Below the pieces are notes generated by a model that was given only the letters and a program-made list of their open reading frames with translations, did not search any database and was not told the DNA's origin. The translations under genes were made by a program, and so were the position numbers. From NCBI GenBank assembly GCA_910586345.1, contig CAJUHC010000002.1:19184-83183 (forward strand): a DNA stretch of 64,000 bases, written 5' to 3'. This document shows, piece by piece, positions 1-8,058 of the stretch (the first letter of the stretch is position 1; the number at the start of each line of letters is the position of its first letter). This stretch comes from an uncultured Christensenella sp. (lineage in GTDB: Bacteria > Bacillota > Clostridia > Christensenellales > Borkfalkiaceae).

Positions 1-6
1 GATTAC

Positions 7-35
7 TTTACATTTTTTATTATATAATGTATAAT
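7..35 (+). promoter_or_regulatory. Promoter of rdgB, leaderless type
   Basis: A -35 box TTTACA (7-12) and a perfect -10 box TATAAT (30-35) are separated by 17 nt. The ATG chosen for rdgB lies 6 nt after the -10 box, at the expected transcription start, and no Shine-Dalgarno sequence is present. Confidence 0.65.
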
Positions 36-41
36 ACTTAT

Positions 42-611
42 ATGGAACTTACTAAAATTGCCGTTGCAAGCGGAAACGCAAACAAAATACGCGAAATCAA
101 ACAGATTTTCAAAGGCGCGGAAATAGTTTCAATGCAAGAGCTCGGCTTTGAAGGCGATATTCCCGAAACAGGAAAAACTTTTAAGGAAAACGCTAAAATC
201 AAGGCGAAGTTCATTGCGGAAAAATTCGGCATACCCGCACTCGGAGACGACTCCGGATTGTGCGTAGACGCGCTGAAAGGCGGTCCCGGAATTTATTCGG
301 CGAGGTTTTCGGGCGAAGGCGACGCAGGGAACAGAAAACTGCTTTTGAAACGTTTAGAAGGTATAACCGACCGTAAAGCGCATTTCGAAAGCGCGGTATG
401 TCTTTGTTTTCCGGACGGCAAGACCTATTTCGGTTTCGGCGCTACCGAAGGCACTATTTTACAGGAGGAAATCGGAAACAACGGTTTCGGATACGACTGC
501 CTGTTCTTCTCGAAAGACCTCGACAAAAGTTTCGGTCTTGCAAGCGCGAAAGAAAAAAATTCGGTTTCGCACCGCTATCGCGCACTGTGCGATTTGAGGA
601 GTAAAATTTGA
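42..611 (+). CDS. rdgB: RdgB/HAM1-family XTP/dITP diphosphatase
   Basis: This 189-residue protein belongs to the Ham1/RdgB family, which hydrolyses dITP, XTP and related deaminated purine nucleotides to monophosphates and so keeps them out of DNA. The N-terminal segment VASGNANKIREI is the family nucleotide-binding signature, GDDSGLCVDAL is the conserved metal/substrate loop, and the C-terminal FGLASAKEKNSVSHR is the typical end motif. The ATG at 42 is preferred over the in-frame ATG at 27, because 27 lies between the -35 and -10 boxes and MELTKIAVASGN matches the family start. The next gene overlaps its stop codon, as commonly seen for rdgB-yfcE pairs in Firmicutes. Confidence 0.92.
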   Translation: MELTKIAVASGNANKIREIKQIFKGAEIVSMQELGFEGDIPETGKTFKENAKIKAKFIAEKFGIPALGDDSGLCVDALKGGPGIYSARFSGEGDAGNRKLLLKRLEGITDRKAHFESAVCLCFPDGKTYFGFGATEGTILQEEIGNNGFGYDCLFFSKDLDKSFGLASAKEKNSVSHRYRALCDLRSKI

Positions 612-1078
612 AAACCATAGTCGTTTTATCCGACACACACGGATATAAACGAGGTATAGAAGAACTTGACGCAATCTTTAAAGAAAGCGACTTGATAATT
701 CACCTCGGAGACACTTCCGCCGACGGAAATTTCATCGCCTCCAAATATCCGGAGAAAACTCACGTAATCAACGGAAACTGCGACTTGCCCAAGCTCGGAG
801 CCGACGAAGAAATCATACAGGCCGAAGACGTAAAAATTCTCGCCTGCCACGGGCACCGCTACTCCGTTAAAACAACACTCGCACGTTTAGCGGAAAGAGC
901 AAAAGAACTCGGCTGTAAACTTGCGCTGTACGGACATACGCATATTCCGCGCGAAGACGAAATCGACGGCGTTATGATTGTAAACCCCGGCTCGGCTACG
1001 AGATACGGTGCGAGAAGCTATCTTTATATTGTCATTAACGGCGAAAAAATAATTACCAAAAGCGTAACGACAGGATAA
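608..1078 (+). CDS. YfcE/MJ0936-type metallophosphoesterase
   Basis: A 156-residue calcineurin-like phosphoesterase of the YfcE/MJ0936 family, single-domain cytosolic phosphodiesterases with two metal ions. The metal ligands are visible in order: LSDTHG near residue 8, HLGDTSAD near 32, NGNC near 56, GHRYSV near 80, and GHTHIP near 109. The start is TTG, overlapping the rdgB TGA by two bases; it is supported by GAGGAG six nt upstream. The pairing with rdgB suggests translational coupling. The physiological substrate is not known for most members, so no specific substrate is claimed. Confidence 0.85.
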   Translation: MKTIVVLSDTHGYKRGIEELDAIFKESDLIIHLGDTSADGNFIASKYPEKTHVINGNCDLPKLGADEEIIQAEDVKILACHGHRYSVKTTLARLAERAKELGCKLALYGHTHIPREDEIDGVMIVNPGSATRYGARSYLYIVINGEKIITKSVTTG

Positions 1079-1082
1079 AATT

Positions 1083-2051
1083 ATGAAATTCAAACATACA
1101 TTTCACGTATTCGTCGACAATTTTACGGTCACGTATAAACAGCTTTTATACAGATTGATTATTGCGCTGATAAGTATAGGGCTTACAGCCGCTATACTCA
1201 CTCCGTTCATTAACGAACTTACGGGTTCGGTGGATTTCATTAATCTGACCGAAGGCGTAAAGTCTTTTTTGAAAAACCTTGTCGAGGGAAATTCCATAGA
1301 CGTCGGTAAGGCTACCGAACAGATTAAAACCGCTTTTACGGCTTTGATGAATCTTATCGCCGACAACAGGGCTAACATCGCTTGGGGCGTCGTCGGAGTA
1401 GTTTTAATCAAACTCGTGGACAAATTTTTCGCGGGGCTCGGCAACTATGCAACCGCGTCGATTATAAACGATAAAATGGCTCTGCACGCCAATTCGCCGT
1501 TTTTGGTGACGCTCGTCCGTAACTTGAAAGAGGCTTCGCTCTACAATCTTATTTACGTTCCTCTTTCTTTCGCTTACGACGCAGCCTGCTGTATTATCGG
1601 CTATCTGATTATTTTCAAACTGTTCGCGCTCATTCCGTTTTTATATCTGCCGATAAAAATATTCCTGTTCGTAACGGCAATCGTCGTAGCTATTTCGGTG
1701 AAAATGACTTTTACGACCGACTGGCTTCCCGCCCTTATCCGCGGTAAAGCGGGACAGAAAAAAGCGTTCGTTTATACGTTCGACAGAAGACGGAAAAGAA
1801 CTTTAAACGTGCTTTCCAATTTTATCGTACTCGTTCTTATCATATTCGCGCTAAACGTCGGAGCAATAATATTCACGTTCGGCGTTGCGGAACTGATTAC
1901 CATTCCTTCGAGTTACGTAATACTTTTAAGTTTCGAATTCGTCAACTACTACGACCGTGAAGAACTTAAATATTTCATCGATAAAAAAACCATTATAAAA
2001 CCGGAGAAAGAACATACGCTTACACGCGAAGAGTTTTTCAAAGGGGAATAA
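1083..2051 (+). CDS. Multi-pass membrane protein of unknown function
   Basis: A 322-residue protein I do not recognise. It has a hydrophobic stretch near residues 20-45, another near 97-120, and further ones near 170-200, 200-215 and 240-285, so about five or six membrane spans. A soluble loop near residues 55-95 and a charged C-terminal tail (KTIIKPEKEHTLTREEFFK) are also visible. It starts four bases after the phosphoesterase stop with AGGA upstream, so it is probably the third gene of the rdgB transcription unit, which ends in the terminator at 2063. Nothing in the sequence identifies a substrate. Confidence 0.7.
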   Translation: MKFKHTFHVFVDNFTVTYKQLLYRLIIALISIGLTAAILTPFINELTGSVDFINLTEGVKSFLKNLVEGNSIDVGKATEQIKTAFTALMNLIADNRANIAWGVVGVVLIKLVDKFFAGLGNYATASIINDKMALHANSPFLVTLVRNLKEASLYNLIYVPLSFAYDAACCIIGYLIIFKLFALIPFLYLPIKIFLFVTAIVVAISVKMTFTTDWLPALIRGKAGQKKAFVYTFDRRRKRTLNVLSNFIVLVLIIFALNVGAIIFTFGVAELITIPSSYVILLSFEFVNYYDREELKYFIDKKTIIKPEKEHTLTREEFFKGE

Positions 2052-2062
2052 AATCATATTCG

Positions 2063-2098
2063 AAAACGCGCGTTTTGCTTCGGCAATGCGCGTTTTTT
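2063..2098 (+). terminator. Rho-independent terminator with UUCG loop
   Basis: A 9-bp stem (2063-2071 with 2088-2096) encloses an inner TTGC-TTCG-GCAA hairpin and is followed by a T run. It ends the rdgB unit. The rest of 2052-2160 holds no gene. Confidence 0.8.
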
Positions 2099-2160
2099 AT
2101 TATTTACGGGCAGAAACAGATAAAAAACACGGAAATTTGAAAATTTTTTACTTTTCGCAC

Positions 2161-2189
2161 TTTACAATGAATAGATTATTTTATATAAT
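2161..2189 (+). promoter_or_regulatory. Promoter of the phosphohexomutase gene
   Basis: TTTACA (2161-2166) and TATAAT (2184-2189) are spaced 17 nt apart. A GGAG ribosome-binding site lies at 2210-2213, seven nt before the ATG at 2221. Confidence 0.75.
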
Positions 2190-2220
2190 AATGTCAGAAG
2201 TTTAAATTCGGAGTATAATA

Positions 2221-3945
2221 ATGAATTATTTAAATATATATGAAAATTGGCTTAACGACGAACGTTTGAACGCCGAAGGCAGAAACGAACTCGAAAGCAT
2301 AAAAAACGATAAAGAAGAAATCGAATACCGTTTCGGAGCGGAGCTCGAATTCGGTACCGCGGGTATGCGCGGAATTATCGGTTACGGCACTAATATGATG
2401 AATATTTACACCGTTAAACGCGCTACGCAAGGTTTAGCCGAGTTCATTAAAACGCTCGGCGCGGAGGCTATGTCGCGCGGGGTCGTAATCTCTTACGACA
2501 CGAGGCTCAAAAGCGACGAATTCGCGAAAGCCGCCGCGGAAGTGCTCGCCGCAAACGATATAAGGGCGCGCGTCTTTTCGGACGTTCATCCCGTTCCTAT
2601 GCTCTCTTACGCCGTCAGAAAACTTAACGCCGCCGCGGGAATTATGATAACCGCTTCTCACAACCCCAAACAGTATAACGGTTACAAAGTTTACGGAGCG
2701 GACGGCGCTCAGATGAGTCCGGAGGACACTGCCGTCGTGGTTGATTTCATTAAGAAATCGGAAGATTATTTCGGTATTCCCGCTCCTACCCCCGAACAGA
2801 TTAAAAAATTTATTAAGCCCGTTCCCGAAAAAACGGACGCAAAATATTATAAAGAATTAAAAAAACTTACTCTTTCAAAAAAAGCCGTTAAGACCTGCGG
2901 GAAAGATTTAAAACTCGTGTATACTCCCGTTCACGGTTCGGGCTATATCCCCGTCACAGCCATTCTGAAAAAGATAGGAATCAACGCTACCGTCGTTAAA
3001 CCGCAGACGGAAAAAGACCCCTATTTCTCCACTGTCGAAGTTCCCAACCCCGAGTACAAAGAAACGCTTTCTATGGGCATCGCGCTCGCGCAGAAAATCG
3101 GTGCGACGGTCGTGTTCGGCACAGACCCCGACAGCGACAGACTCGGCGTTGCGGTTAAAAACAATTCAGGAGAATTCGAAGCGCTTTCCGGAAATCAGGT
3201 CGGAATTCTGTTATTGGACTACATTCTTACCAGACTTAAAGAGGAAGGCAAACTGCCCGCAAACTCGGCCGTCGTAAAATCTTTCGTGACTACCGGTATG
3301 GCGAAAGCAATTTGCAGACAGTTCGGCGTAGAACTTTTCGAAGTTCCCGTAGGCTTTAAATTCATAGGCGAGAAAATCAAGCTTTGGGAAAAGGACCGCT
3401 CCTATACTTTCGTATTCGGTTTCGAAGAGAGCTGCGGTTATCTGCGCGGTACGCACGCGAGAGATAAGGACGCGGTAGTCGCTTCGATGCTTTGCGCGGA
3501 AATGGTTTGTTATTATTCCGCGGCAAACAAAACCGTATATCAGCGTCTTATGGAAATTTACGATACTTACGGTTACGTTTTAGACTGTAACATTTCCATA
3601 CCGTTCAAAGGTCTTAACGCTATGAAAGATATGAACGCGGTCGTGGACTCTCTCAAAACGAATCCCGTTTCTAAGTTCGACATTTACGACGTTGCCGTTA
3701 TACGCGATTATTCCAAAAACATTAAAACCGACCTTGCTACGGGCGCCGTTTCAGAGATAGGTTCTCCTCTTACAAACTGCGTTTATTACGAACTCGAAAA
3801 CGGAAGTTTTATATGCGTAAGACCTTCCGGCACGGAACCCAAACTCAAAATATATTTCTCCGTAAAGGCGCACCATAAAGCCGACGCGGAAACCGCGCTC
3901 GAAAAAATGAAAGCGGCTGTCAACGAGATAGTAAAAGTCAAATAA
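2221..3945 (+). CDS. Phosphoglucomutase/phosphomannomutase family protein
   Basis: A 574-residue alpha-D-phosphohexomutase, the enzyme class that moves phosphate between C6 and C1 of glucose or mannose and feeds sugar nucleotides and glycogen. All four active-site motifs are present: TASHNP with the phosphoryl-accepting serine at about 146, the metal loop GTDPDSDR near 300-307, the sugar-specificity loop GFEESCGY near 400-407, and the phosphate-binding RPSGTEPK near 534. GFEES fits the PgcA-like group of Firmicutes, which use glucose and/or mannose phosphates. The gene is monocistronic, with its own promoter and terminator. Confidence 0.9.
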   Translation: MNYLNIYENWLNDERLNAEGRNELESIKNDKEEIEYRFGAELEFGTAGMRGIIGYGTNMMNIYTVKRATQGLAEFIKTLGAEAMSRGVVISYDTRLKSDEFAKAAAEVLAANDIRARVFSDVHPVPMLSYAVRKLNAAAGIMITASHNPKQYNGYKVYGADGAQMSPEDTAVVVDFIKKSEDYFGIPAPTPEQIKKFIKPVPEKTDAKYYKELKKLTLSKKAVKTCGKDLKLVYTPVHGSGYIPVTAILKKIGINATVVKPQTEKDPYFSTVEVPNPEYKETLSMGIALAQKIGATVVFGTDPDSDRLGVAVKNNSGEFEALSGNQVGILLLDYILTRLKEEGKLPANSAVVKSFVTTGMAKAICRQFGVELFEVPVGFKFIGEKIKLWEKDRSYTFVFGFEESCGYLRGTHARDKDAVVASMLCAEMVCYYSAANKTVYQRLMEIYDTYGYVLDCNISIPFKGLNAMKDMNAVVDSLKTNPVSKFDIYDVAVIRDYSKNIKTDLATGAVSEIGSPLTNCVYYELENGSFICVRPSGTEPKLKIYFSVKAHHKADAETALEKMKAAVNEIVKVK

Positions 3946-3951
3946 ATTATT

Positions 3952-3983
3952 AACTCCTCCGAAAAAAATCGGAGGAGTTTTTT
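3952..3983 (+). terminator. Rho-independent terminator after the phosphohexomutase
   Basis: An 11-bp perfect stem (3952-3962 with 3969-3979) with a loop of six A is followed by a run of T. Confidence 0.9.
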
Positions 3984-4058
3984 AAATAATTATAATCGTA
4001 AGAACAATCAGAACCGAAACTTTGATTGAGAGATTTATCACGCGTTTTACGTAATAAA

Positions 4059-4244
4059 TCATATAACCCTGCGAAAGGTTTGCCTTTCTTTTTTATTAAG
4101 ACCTTTCAGTCCGCAAAGGTCGTTCAATAATTTTTCGCTCTCGTTCAACGGTATTGTCTCTCCCCTCTGTACAAGAAAAGTTTCGCCTTCGTGTCTGCTC
4201 CTTATAATGTTTTTCTGTCTTTCTATATAAGCCGTAAACGTCAT
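4059..4244 (-). CDS. Small basic protein of unknown function
   Basis: A 61-residue protein I do not recognise, beginning MTFTAYIERQKNII and ending ERQTFRRVI, rich in Arg, Lys and Glu and with no membrane segment. The start at 4244 is set by a strong AAAGGAGGA six nt upstream; an in-frame start eight codons earlier would sit upstream of that site. It is transcribed away from the WYL regulator at 4393, so the two share the intergenic region holding the palindrome at 4291-4305. That placement suggests, without proof, that the regulator controls it. Confidence 0.6.
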   Translation of the reverse strand: MTFTAYIERQKNIIRSRHEGETFLVQRGETIPLNESEKLLNDLCGLKGLNKKERQTFRRVI

Positions 4245-4289
4245 TTTACGTCCTCCTTTATTCTGCAATCATAATTATAATCTTAATAC

Positions 4290-4318
4290 TTGACAGTAGT
4301 TGTCATATATGATAAAAT
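4290..4318 (+). promoter_or_regulatory. WYL-gene promoter with overlapping palindromic operator
   Basis: TTGACA (4290-4295) and TAAAAT (4313-4318) are spaced 17 nt apart. A perfect 5-5-5 dyad, TGACA-GTAGT-TGTCA (4291-4305), lies over the -35 box and spacer, so a bound repressor would block RNA polymerase. Autoregulation by the downstream WYL protein is the simplest reading. Confidence 0.6.
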
Positions 4319-4392
4319 TTTTTAAATTAATTTTAACGGTTTATATTATTACCGTAAAATCTTAATTATGACACATAAAAGCGAGGTTATAT

Positions 4393-5313
4393 ATGAAATA
4401 TCAGACAATGATAAATATTCTTATGCTGCTATTGTCCAAACGTAAACTTACAGCGCGAGAAATTGCAAGGCGTTACGATATTTCAACGCGAAGCGTATAC
4501 AGATATGTTGATGAACTCAACGTGTGCGGAGTGCCTGTCGACGTCGCGCGCGGAAGATACGGAGGAATTACGATTCCGGATACTTTCCGTCTGCCTACAG
4601 GTTATTTTACGCGCGAAGAATACGCTTCGGCAATCAACGCATTGAGCGCGATGGCGTCGCAGGTGTCCGACGGCAGTGTGATTTCCGCGCTTGAAAAACT
4701 GCAAAGACAACAAAAAAACGAAAAGCGCGAGCTTTCCGTTTGCGGTAATTTTATCGTGGACGGCGGAACCTGGGGCGGAAGTAAAAAGTTTTCTGAAAAG
4801 ATGCGCGTATGCGAAACCGCCGTGAACGAGAAAAAAAGTATTTCGATAGATTATATTTCGCGCGGGGGAGAACATTCGAAACGCGTTATCGAACCGCACG
4901 TACTGATATACAAACAAAACGTCTGGTACGTTTACGCGTTCTGTCACACTAAACAGACTTTCAGAACGTTTAAAATAGGCAGAATAAAGAGCGCGGCTTT
5001 TACGGGAGAAAATTTTAAAAGGCGCGAATTTACGCGCGACGATATCGATTTAAACTTCTACTATTCAGCCGAAAATCTTACGGACGTCACGCTCGAAATA
5101 AATAAAAACTCGCTTGCGGAAGCCGAAGAGTGGCTCGGAATAGATAATATCGAACCGAGCGGACAGGCGTTTGTCGCGCGGCTGACTCTGCCCGACGACG
5201 ACGGGCTTGTAAATAAAATTTTAAGCTACGGCGGCGCGGTAAAAGTTTTAGAGCCTCGGGAACTCAAAGAAAAAGTAATTGCCGCCGCAAAGAAAATTGC
5301 GGACGGCAACTGA
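4393..5313 (+). CDS. HTH and WYL domain transcriptional regulator (YafY-like)
   Basis: A 306-residue regulator. Residues 1-60 form an HTH_11/DeoR-type winged helix (LTAREIARRYDISTRSVYRYVDEL). Residues from about 145 to 215 form a WYL domain (SIDYISRGGEHSKRVIEPHVLIY, then WYVYAFCH and RTFKIGRI), a ligand- or nucleic-acid-sensing fold. A C-terminal extension follows, as usual for YafY proteins. The ATG at 4393 is preceded by GAGG at six nt. It converges on the galM-like gene with only ten bases between the stop codons. The effector is unknown. Confidence 0.87.
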   Translation: MKYQTMINILMLLLSKRKLTAREIARRYDISTRSVYRYVDELNVCGVPVDVARGRYGGITIPDTFRLPTGYFTREEYASAINALSAMASQVSDGSVISALEKLQRQQKNEKRELSVCGNFIVDGGTWGGSKKFSEKMRVCETAVNEKKSISIDYISRGGEHSKRVIEPHVLIYKQNVWYVYAFCHTKQTFRTFKIGRIKSAAFTGENFKRREFTRDDIDLNFYYSAENLTDVTLEINKNSLAEAEEWLGIDNIEPSGQAFVARLTLPDDDGLVNKILSYGGAVKVLEPRELKEKVIAAAKKIADGN

Positions 5314-5323
5314 GTGTTTTATT

Positions 5324-6145
5324 TTATATTTTGTCTACCGTCAACGAATAAGAAAAACTTTTTCCTATTTCATCGGCAAAATTTATAAACGGCTTGTCTT
5401 TAAGTTCTTTCGGCGCGCCTTCGGAATCGTTTATACCCCACCAGGGCTCCACGCATATATAATCGCCTCCCTCCTCATTGCTCCAAAAAGCGAATACCGG
5501 ACAGTCCGATTTATACGTATATCTATAACCGTCGCGGGTAAGAGCGTAAATATTTCCGCCCGAAAGCCGAGCAAGCTGGAAAGTTTTACATTCGCGGAAA
5601 AAGTCTTTGTTTGCAATAAAACTTTTAAGTTTGTCAAGGCGTACGGCTTCGCTGTTTCCGACGGGATATAGCAGCGGAGATTCTTCGTTTTCAAACTCGA
5701 TAACCGCCTCGCCGCCGGGAGCGTACATTCCCGGGTGTCCTCCTACGTAAAAAGGAATTTCACCGTTTTTCGAAACTACCGTGTAAGTTATATGCACGGT
5801 GGTTTTTTCGAGTTTGTAAGTTATAGATAATTCGAAATCGTAGGGATAGGTTTGTCTGGTAAACGCGTCGGAAACAAGTTTCAAAGTCAGAGTATCGGAA
5901 TTTATATTACAAAGCTCGAATACGGAATACCTTGCAACGCCGTGCGATTTCGGTTTATAAGTCTTTCCTCCGACGGTATATTCGCCCGCGTGTCCTATTA
6001 TCGGAAAAATAACTACGTCCTGGCTTTTCCAGAATTCGTTTCCCTGCCACTGACGCTCTTCTCCGAGATATTTTACGGATATCATATTTCCGCCCGCATC
6101 GGTTACCGAAATTTCCAAAAATTCGTTTTTAATCGTATAAACCAT
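5324..6145 (-). CDS. Aldose 1-epimerase family protein (galactose mutarotase-like)
   Basis: A 273-residue beta-sandwich protein of the aldose 1-epimerase/COG2017 family, which interconverts alpha and beta anomers of sugars. The likely acid/base residues are His137 in GGHPGMYAPGG and Glu233 in CVEPWWGIND. The N-terminal pattern FPIIGHAGEYTVGG matches the LacX-like branch, whose exact substrate is often unknown, so galM is not assigned. It is the last gene of the minus-strand operon that begins with mgtC, four bases after hinT. Confidence 0.85.
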   Translation of the reverse strand: MVYTIKNEFLEISVTDAGGNMISVKYLGEERQWQGNEFWKSQDVVIFPIIGHAGEYTVGGKTYKPKSHGVARYSVFELCNINSDTLTLKLVSDAFTRQTYPYDFELSITYKLEKTTVHITYTVVSKNGEIPFYVGGHPGMYAPGGEAVIEFENEESPLLYPVGNSEAVRLDKLKSFIANKDFFRECKTFQLARLSGGNIYALTRDGYRYTYKSDCPVFAFWSNEEGGDYICVEPWWGINDSEGAPKELKDKPFINFADEIGKSFSYSLTVDKI

Positions 6146-6149
6146 TTCG

Positions 6150-6488
6150 TCACCAATCTAAAATCTGACCGCCGAGTATGTGTATATGCAGATGGAATAC
6201 GGTCTGTCCCGCGTCCCCGCCCTGATTTATAACAAGGCGGTATCCGTTTTCACAGCCATTGTTCTCTGCGATTTCGGGAATTTTTACGAGCATATACTTT
6301 ACGAGTTCGGACTGTTCGTCATCCATCTCGGACAGAGATTTAAAATGGTTCTTAGCGACTGCTAAAAGGTGAACCTTTGCTTTGGGCTCTATGTCCTTGA
6401 AAACGAGCATTTTTTCATCCTCGTATACTTTTGCAGACGGTATCGAGCCGTCTATTATCTTACAGAAAAGACAATCGTTATTCTTCAT
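6150..6488 (-). CDS. hinT: HIT-family nucleotide-binding protein (HinT-like)
   Basis: A 112-residue histidine-triad protein. The catalytic triad motif HLHIHIL sits near residues 99-105, and the N-terminal CLFCKIIDGSIPS carries the two cysteines of the zinc-type HIT signature. Members hydrolyse adenosine phosphoramidates and aminoacyl-adenylates. Its start overlaps the end of the prsW-like gene by 11 bases, so the two are probably translated from one message. Confidence 0.92.
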   Translation of the reverse strand: MKNNDCLFCKIIDGSIPSAKVYEDEKMLVFKDIEPKAKVHLLAVAKNHFKSLSEMDDEQSELVKYMLVKIPEIAENNGCENGYRLVINQGGDAGQTVFHLHIHILGGQILDW

Positions 6489-8058
6489 CTTTTACTCTCC
6501 CTAATTTTATTTTAAAAGAAACGAGAACTATCGCGCACGCAACCATAACGGCGCAACCTCCCGCGCTCAATCCTATAAGAAGACTGTATCCCTCGAACTC
6601 TTCCGCGTCTAAAACCGCCGTAACGGTGCCGTCGGAATTATAAGTATAATCTATAAGTTTGGTATTTACGGCGAACGCCCATATTTTCTCTTTTCCGAAT
6701 TCGAATTCGGTACAGTTTATTCTGCTGCTCTCGTTATCGAGTTCCACCGCAATACTGTCGGGATTCTCTTCGGGCATATTATCGTGAAAATAGTAACCGT
6801 AAAAATACGCCCCGCCCGAAAAAGTTACTTTCTGTATCGCGTAGGTTAACTCGCCTTCGATTATGCGTTCTTCGTAATTATCGTTTTTCCCGTCGTATTT
6901 CCTGTTCCAATCGGCTTCGAGATTATATCCGTTCTCGACGAAAGAAATAAACTCCTCTTTACCGGAATAAATTTCCGTCGTATATTCCATACCTATCGGC
7001 ATAGCGCAAACAATTAAAATAATAACCGACAGAAAAGTACAGCTCAAAGAAAAAGTCAGATTACCCGCGTTTCTGAACCTCATAAGTTCACCCATTTTCT
7101 TGGCTTCGCGGATAATTTTATCGTTGAGACGCGTCAGATTTATTTCCTGTTCGAGCGTATTGATACGCGATTTATGAATTATCGTAATATTCAGCGCGGC
7201 GGCTACGATTACGCAAAGCAGGATGTCGAGAGCCTTTACCCAGCCTTCGAAAGGTAAATCCCAGCAGATATGAAGCGTAATGCTCAAAAGGAAAATAACG
7301 AGTCCCGCCGACCTTAAAAGTCTTTTTGCAAGACTGTACGACCAGCCTACCGCACCAGTCCATACGATGTGCGTACAAAACGAAGAAAGTCCTCTGTCCG
7401 CGAACATAGCGACGGTAGCCTGAATATCGCTGTGGAAAAAGAATACGTATTTATCGGAGTAATAGAAGATATATCCCATATCCTCTATTACGGAAAAACC
7501 CGCTCCTACCGCCGCGGCAATCAGAAAACACGCGTACGGATTTTTCTGGTTTAAAATTATAATCGCTATTATCGCAGGTATCGTCTTGCATATTTCTTCG
7601 AGAACGCCCGCGACAACCGCGCCGAGCCATTTATTGGTGACGGGTAAAAACGCGTAACCCAATTGCGACAATAAGCAAGCCGCCGTTCCGCCGCCTACGA
7701 GCACGGCAAGTATCAGAAGTAAACTTATACCGCGCTTAGGATACAGCTCGTATAAAAGAATTATAAAAGGAATAGTAAAAGTAATTCCGCCGAGAAAAGT
7801 TACCGAAGGAACGAACAGTGTGTTGTTCGTAAGGCGCAGTACCAAAACGTTAACGGTAAAAAGCATAAACAGCACGAAAAACGCTCTGACGTACAGCCAG
7901 GGAAAAGCGCCCGTTACGCCTTCCGTGTTTTTCGTAAGTCCGCGCGAAAAGATTTCCCGATACTCGGCTTTTGAGTGAGCACGGAAAGTTTCCTTGAAAA
8001 AATATGTAATTTTCGCGCGCACGATTGCGCTTTTTGATTTAACCATCTGTTTCGGCAA
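6478..8058 (-). CDS. PrsW-family intramembrane metalloprotease
   Basis: A protein of about 526 residues with at least eight hydrophobic segments. The PrsW signatures are visible: GVLEEICKTIPAI near residue 150 (paired glutamates), AVGAGFSVIEDMGY near 185 (glutamate-aspartate), and a histidine in CTHIVWTGAVGWSY near 228. In Bacillus, PrsW cleaves the anti-sigma factor RsiW; here no anti-sigma gene is next to it, so the target is open. After the protease region the protein carries a non-homologous extracytosolic tail (about 380-500) and a last membrane span. Start choice is uncertain: TTG at 8058 has AAGGACGG upstream; ATG at 8046 overlaps the mtaB stop. Confidence 0.8.
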   Translation of the reverse strand: MPKQMVKSKSAIVRAKITYFFKETFRAHSKAEYREIFSRGLTKNTEGVTGAFPWLYVRAFFVLFMLFTVNVLVLRLTNNTLFVPSVTFLGGITFTIPFIILLYELYPKRGISLLLILAVLVGGGTAACLLSQLGYAFLPVTNKWLGAVVAGVLEEICKTIPAIIAIIILNQKNPYACFLIAAAVGAGFSVIEDMGYIFYYSDKYVFFFHSDIQATVAMFADRGLSSFCTHIVWTGAVGWSYSLAKRLLRSAGLVIFLLSITLHICWDLPFEGWVKALDILLCVIVAAALNITIIHKSRINTLEQEINLTRLNDKIIREAKKMGELMRFRNAGNLTFSLSCTFLSVIILIVCAMPIGMEYTTEIYSGKEEFISFVENGYNLEADWNRKYDGKNDNYEERIIEGELTYAIQKVTFSGGAYFYGYYFHDNMPEENPDSIAVELDNESSRINCTEFEFGKEKIWAFAVNTKLIDYTYNSDGTVTAVLDAEEFEGYSLLIGLSAGGCAVMVACAIVLVSFKIKLGRVKDEE

